From Agitococcus lubricus (GTDB lineage Bacteria; Pseudomonadota; Gammaproteobacteria; Pseudomonadales; Moraxellaceae): DNA of 64,000 nt. The notes below the pieces were generated by a model. That model was not told the origin of the DNA, did not search any database, and was given only the letters and a program-made list of their open reading frames with translations. Shown here piece after piece: positions 61,820 through 64,000 of this stretch; position 1 is the first letter of the stretch; each line of letters opens with the position of its first letter. The translations under genes and the position numbers were made by a program. The stretch lies in NCBI RefSeq assembly GCF_003051055.1, contig NZ_QAON01000001.1, forward strand, positions 248,001 through 312,000. Direction: 5' to 3'.

Positions 61820-63148
61820 ATGCCATTAGCTCGACGATTATTACAACCTTTATTGTCTAGAGCATTAGTACATCCCTATGTTCATCAATTATTGGCGGCA
61901 CGTTATGAGCTTCCGCGTCGTTTGGCAGCTATTACCCCGACTATTACGGTCTGGTTACGCTGTAATGACCCCTATAGCTACCTTTTAGTACAAGTATTAC
62001 CGCAATTAGCCAACCAATTTGAATTACAATTTGAAATTAAGTTACTGCCTTACCAAGAACCCAACCATTTTTTGAGTCACGAATTACGCGACGCTTGGTA
62101 TTTAGCACAATTACATCAATTGAGCTTTCATGAATTTCAAACACCCAACGAAGAATCTTGCCAACTGGCCAATCAAATTTTATTGGCAGAGCATGACTTA
62201 GCTTTAGAGGATTATTTGACTCTCATCAAACAGGTATTTTTATGTTTATGGGAGCATCAAAGCCATAAACTACGCACCTTAGCACTGCGGTTTAGCCCAT
62301 TCCCGCTCGAACAAAGTCAACGCCGTTTACTGATTAACCAACATCAACTCACGCAATTTGGCCAAGATAAGGCCGCTTATTTGCACTATCAAGGTCATTG
62401 GTTTTGGTGTTTAGATGACTTACTCTTTTTGACCGAACAACTATCCGCTGCGGGACTTGGCCAAGAGTATCAAAGCGGTCTCTATTTGCCCTCGCATACG
62501 CCTGATTATTTAATCAATGACACCGAACAACTCACTATTATTCGTCGCCAAAAATACCAACTAGACTACTATTTTCACCTCAATGAACCGTGGTCTTATT
62601 TATATTTTCAGCCTGTGTGTCGTTTGGCAGAATACTATCAACTCAAACTGCACCTAAAACCCATTTTATTAAGTCAGTATGATGACTGTAGTTTAGATTT
62701 ATCATGGTACCAACGCCTGCAAACCTTAACGTGGTTTGCGCAAAAAACACAAACCGACTTTGGCCGCATTTGCTTAGCAAACGACAAAGCCATGATGTAT
62801 AGCCTCAATTTAATTTGTTTGGCCAAAAGCCAAGGTTTAGACCAAGCCGTCAGCTTGGCTGTTCTACAAAGAATATGGGCAACTGGCCATGATCTCAGCT
62901 ATAGTAGTTCCTTAAAACAATTGATTAAAGAAACAGGATTAAAACTTAAGCAGATTAATACCATCAAAAATGATAGCTACTTAAGTACCATAGAACAATA
63001 CACCTTAGAATGGACACAGTTAGATGTACCGTATGTGCCCACTCTGTATTTACACGGCGAACGTCGTATCGCTTTTGGGGGCGCTCATCGTTTATGGGCG
63101 ATTGAGATGGCACTCATTGACAATATGAAGCTCATAGGAACGATTTAG
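61820..63148 (+). CDS. tandem DsbA-like (HCCA isomerase-like) thioredoxin-fold protein
   Basis: A soluble 442-residue protein that appears to be two DsbA/2-hydroxychromene-2-carboxylate-isomerase-like halves. The first opens with TVWLRCNDPYSYLLVQVLPQLANQF (about residue 43), the second with YYFHLNEPWSYLYFQPVCRLAEYY (about 250). Both have the strand-PxSYL-helix start of this family. The end, VPYVPTLYLHGERRIAFGGAHRLWAIEMAL (in part), matches the family's GVPTF...GxxRL C-terminus with the cis-proline. No CxxC motif is present, so it is not a disulfide oxidase; a glutathione-dependent isomerase or binding role is more likely. Rich in Leu, Gln and His. GAGGA ribosome site. Confidence 0.65.
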   Translation: MPLARRLLQPLLSRALVHPYVHQLLAARYELPRRLAAITPTITVWLRCNDPYSYLLVQVLPQLANQFELQFEIKLLPYQEPNHFLSHELRDAWYLAQLHQLSFHEFQTPNEESCQLANQILLAEHDLALEDYLTLIKQVFLCLWEHQSHKLRTLALRFSPFPLEQSQRRLLINQHQLTQFGQDKAAYLHYQGHWFWCLDDLLFLTEQLSAAGLGQEYQSGLYLPSHTPDYLINDTEQLTIIRRQKYQLDYYFHLNEPWSYLYFQPVCRLAEYYQLKLHLKPILLSQYDDCSLDLSWYQRLQTLTWFAQKTQTDFGRICLANDKAMMYSLNLICLAKSQGLDQAVSLAVLQRIWATGHDLSYSSSLKQLIKETGLKLKQINTIKNDSYLSTIEQYTLEWTQLDVPYVPTLYLHGERRIAFGGAHRLWAIEMALIDNMKLIGTI

Positions 63149-63155
63149 ACAGATT

Positions 63156-64000
63156 ATGTCAGTCATAACAACAATGATAAAAGGACTCCGCCTATTATTA
63201 CCCAGCAGTTTTACCAAACAGTTAGGGTTATTATCGGCTGCCTCATTATTGATGGCTTTAGTACTATTTGCAGTGACCATTTATAATCAACAACGTACAA
63301 TTAACGAAAAAAGTGCCATCAATCAAGGGATATTAGTTGTCAAAAACCTCAGTACTATCGTCGAACAAGATGTTTTAATTGCCAATAAAAAATCCATACG
63401 TAATTTATTACTCAATACGGCTATTTTTACAGAAATTCGCTCACTCATTATCACCGACCATGAAGGTAATGTCTTAGTAGAAGTCGCGCATCATCTTAAT
63501 GAAGACCCTATTGAAATCAGCAATTCCCAACGTCTCAAAACCCCTTCCACAAAGGATATGTATTACACAATTGACAGCGCCAATAGCAGTATTTATTTTT
63601 GGCAACCGATTAGTGATTATGGCTGGGCATATATGCTGTATGACTATTCGGAGCAATCGAATAGTTATTTAGAGATTCTCAAAAAAGCCTTATTAACAGC
63701 GGTGATTATTTCGTTAATTGCAGGTATTTTATTTTTCTATTTTTTACAAAGCCCTATCAAACACCTCAATACCTTAATTGATTTTGCAAAATCACTCGAT
63801 GTATATAAAGGCTTAAAAGAAATCCGTATTGACTCTCATATCGATGAAATTAAAGATTTAAATTTGGCACTCAATCAATCGGCCTTTCGCTTATACGAAC
63901 AAAGCCAACGTTTAATTCAATCAGAGTCACGTTATAGTCATGTCATCAATAATGTTCATGAAGTTATTTTTCAGACAGATAACCAAACAATTTTTACCTT
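63156..64000 (+). CDS. membrane sensor protein with PAS domain, 3' partial
   Basis: Reads open from ATG 63156 to the window edge (281 codons). Features in order: a membrane helix (LGLLSAASLLMALVLFAVTIY, in part, about 25-45), a ~145-residue extracytoplasmic domain of single-Cache type (SLIITDHEGNVLVEVA, YFWQPISDYGWAYMLYD), a second helix (ALLTAVIISLIAGILFFYF), a HAMP-like linker (PIKHLNTLIDFAKSLD) and the beginning of a PAS domain (SRYSHVINNVHEVIFQTD). Most likely a sensor kinase or a GGDEF/EAL signalling protein; the output domain lies outside the window. Starts 7 bases after the DsbA-like gene. Confidence 0.85.
   Translation, partial: MSVITTMIKGLRLLLPSSFTKQLGLLSAASLLMALVLFAVTIYNQQRTINEKSAINQGILVVKNLSTIVEQDVLIANKKSIRNLLLNTAIFTEIRSLIITDHEGNVLVEVAHHLNEDPIEISNSQRLKTPSTKDMYYTIDSANSSIYFWQPISDYGWAYMLYDYSEQSNSYLEILKKALLTAVIISLIAGILFFYFLQSPIKHLNTLIDFAKSLDVYKGLKEIRIDSHIDEIKDLNLALNQSAFRLYEQSQRLIQSESRYSHVINNVHEVIFQTDNQTIFT

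Overview
The window looks like a chromosomal segment of a moderately AT-rich gammaproteobacterium. The main evidence is gene order: divergent pilT-pilU and yggS-proC-yggT-yggU, fur divergent from bamE with rnfH converging on bamE, torF-glnK-amtB beside ubiK-comM, and argE-argA. The edge pair of a thiosulfate-type sulfurtransferase and a YeeE/YedE sulfur permease, together with the giant DUF11 surface proteins, would suit a sulfur-oxidising lineage such as Thiotrichales/Beggiatoa-like bacteria. That placement is inference; no rRNA or tRNA gene is visible.

Layout. 1-2.4 kb: sulfur pair separated by a palindromic, attC/MITE-like stretch. 2.5-8.3 kb: an overlapping pair of poorly known genes, an amidase, a dienelactone-hydrolase-like enzyme and a diguanylate cyclase. 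8.4-19.1 kb: a MITE, then leftward housekeeping genes (rarA, transglutaminase, fur, rnfH, an NSS-like transporter, a dynamin-like GTPase, yggU, yggT, proC, a glycosyltransferase, yggS) with bamE opposing. 19.5-22.6 kb: pilT-pilU and an ECF sigma factor with a zinc-finger partner. 22.8-36.6 kb: a surface-protein region with a small DUF11 protein, a basic-tailed OmpA protein, a 2606-residue DUF11 passenger plus barrel protein, a 951-residue secreted DUF11 protein and another small DUF11 protein. 37-44.8 kb: argE, argA, ilvD, pdxH, comM and ubiK. 44.9-48 kb: torF-glnK-amtB behind a good sigma-54 site. 48-54 kb: a Crp/Fnr regulator with a perfect FNR box before a MAPEG cluster, an MBL-fold hydrolase, a HIBADH-family dehydrogenase, vapBC and TerC. 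54.4-57.7 kb: hydroxypyruvate isomerase, a broken HIT gene, a 20-cysteine metallothionein-like protein, a SigZ-type sigma factor with a Cys-rich tail and a porin with a Fur-box-like promoter. 57.8-64 kb: MITE halves, a TetR/FAD-oxidoreductase pair, a LON-domain protein, a tandem DsbA-like protein and the start of a PAS sensor.

The two best candidates for undescribed systems are the DUF11 surface locus (23.8-36.6 kb) and the metallothionein/SigZ module (55.6-56.4 kb). In the first, a secreted protein and an autotransporter-like giant share one N-terminal module, next to an OmpA anchor. In the second, a cysteine-packed mini-protein sits beside a sigma factor whose own tail could bind metal. Start codons were often moved inward from the longest open frame where a ribosome-binding site, a gene overlap or family length supported it; this is stated per gene. 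Functions rest on motif recognition by eye, without database searches.
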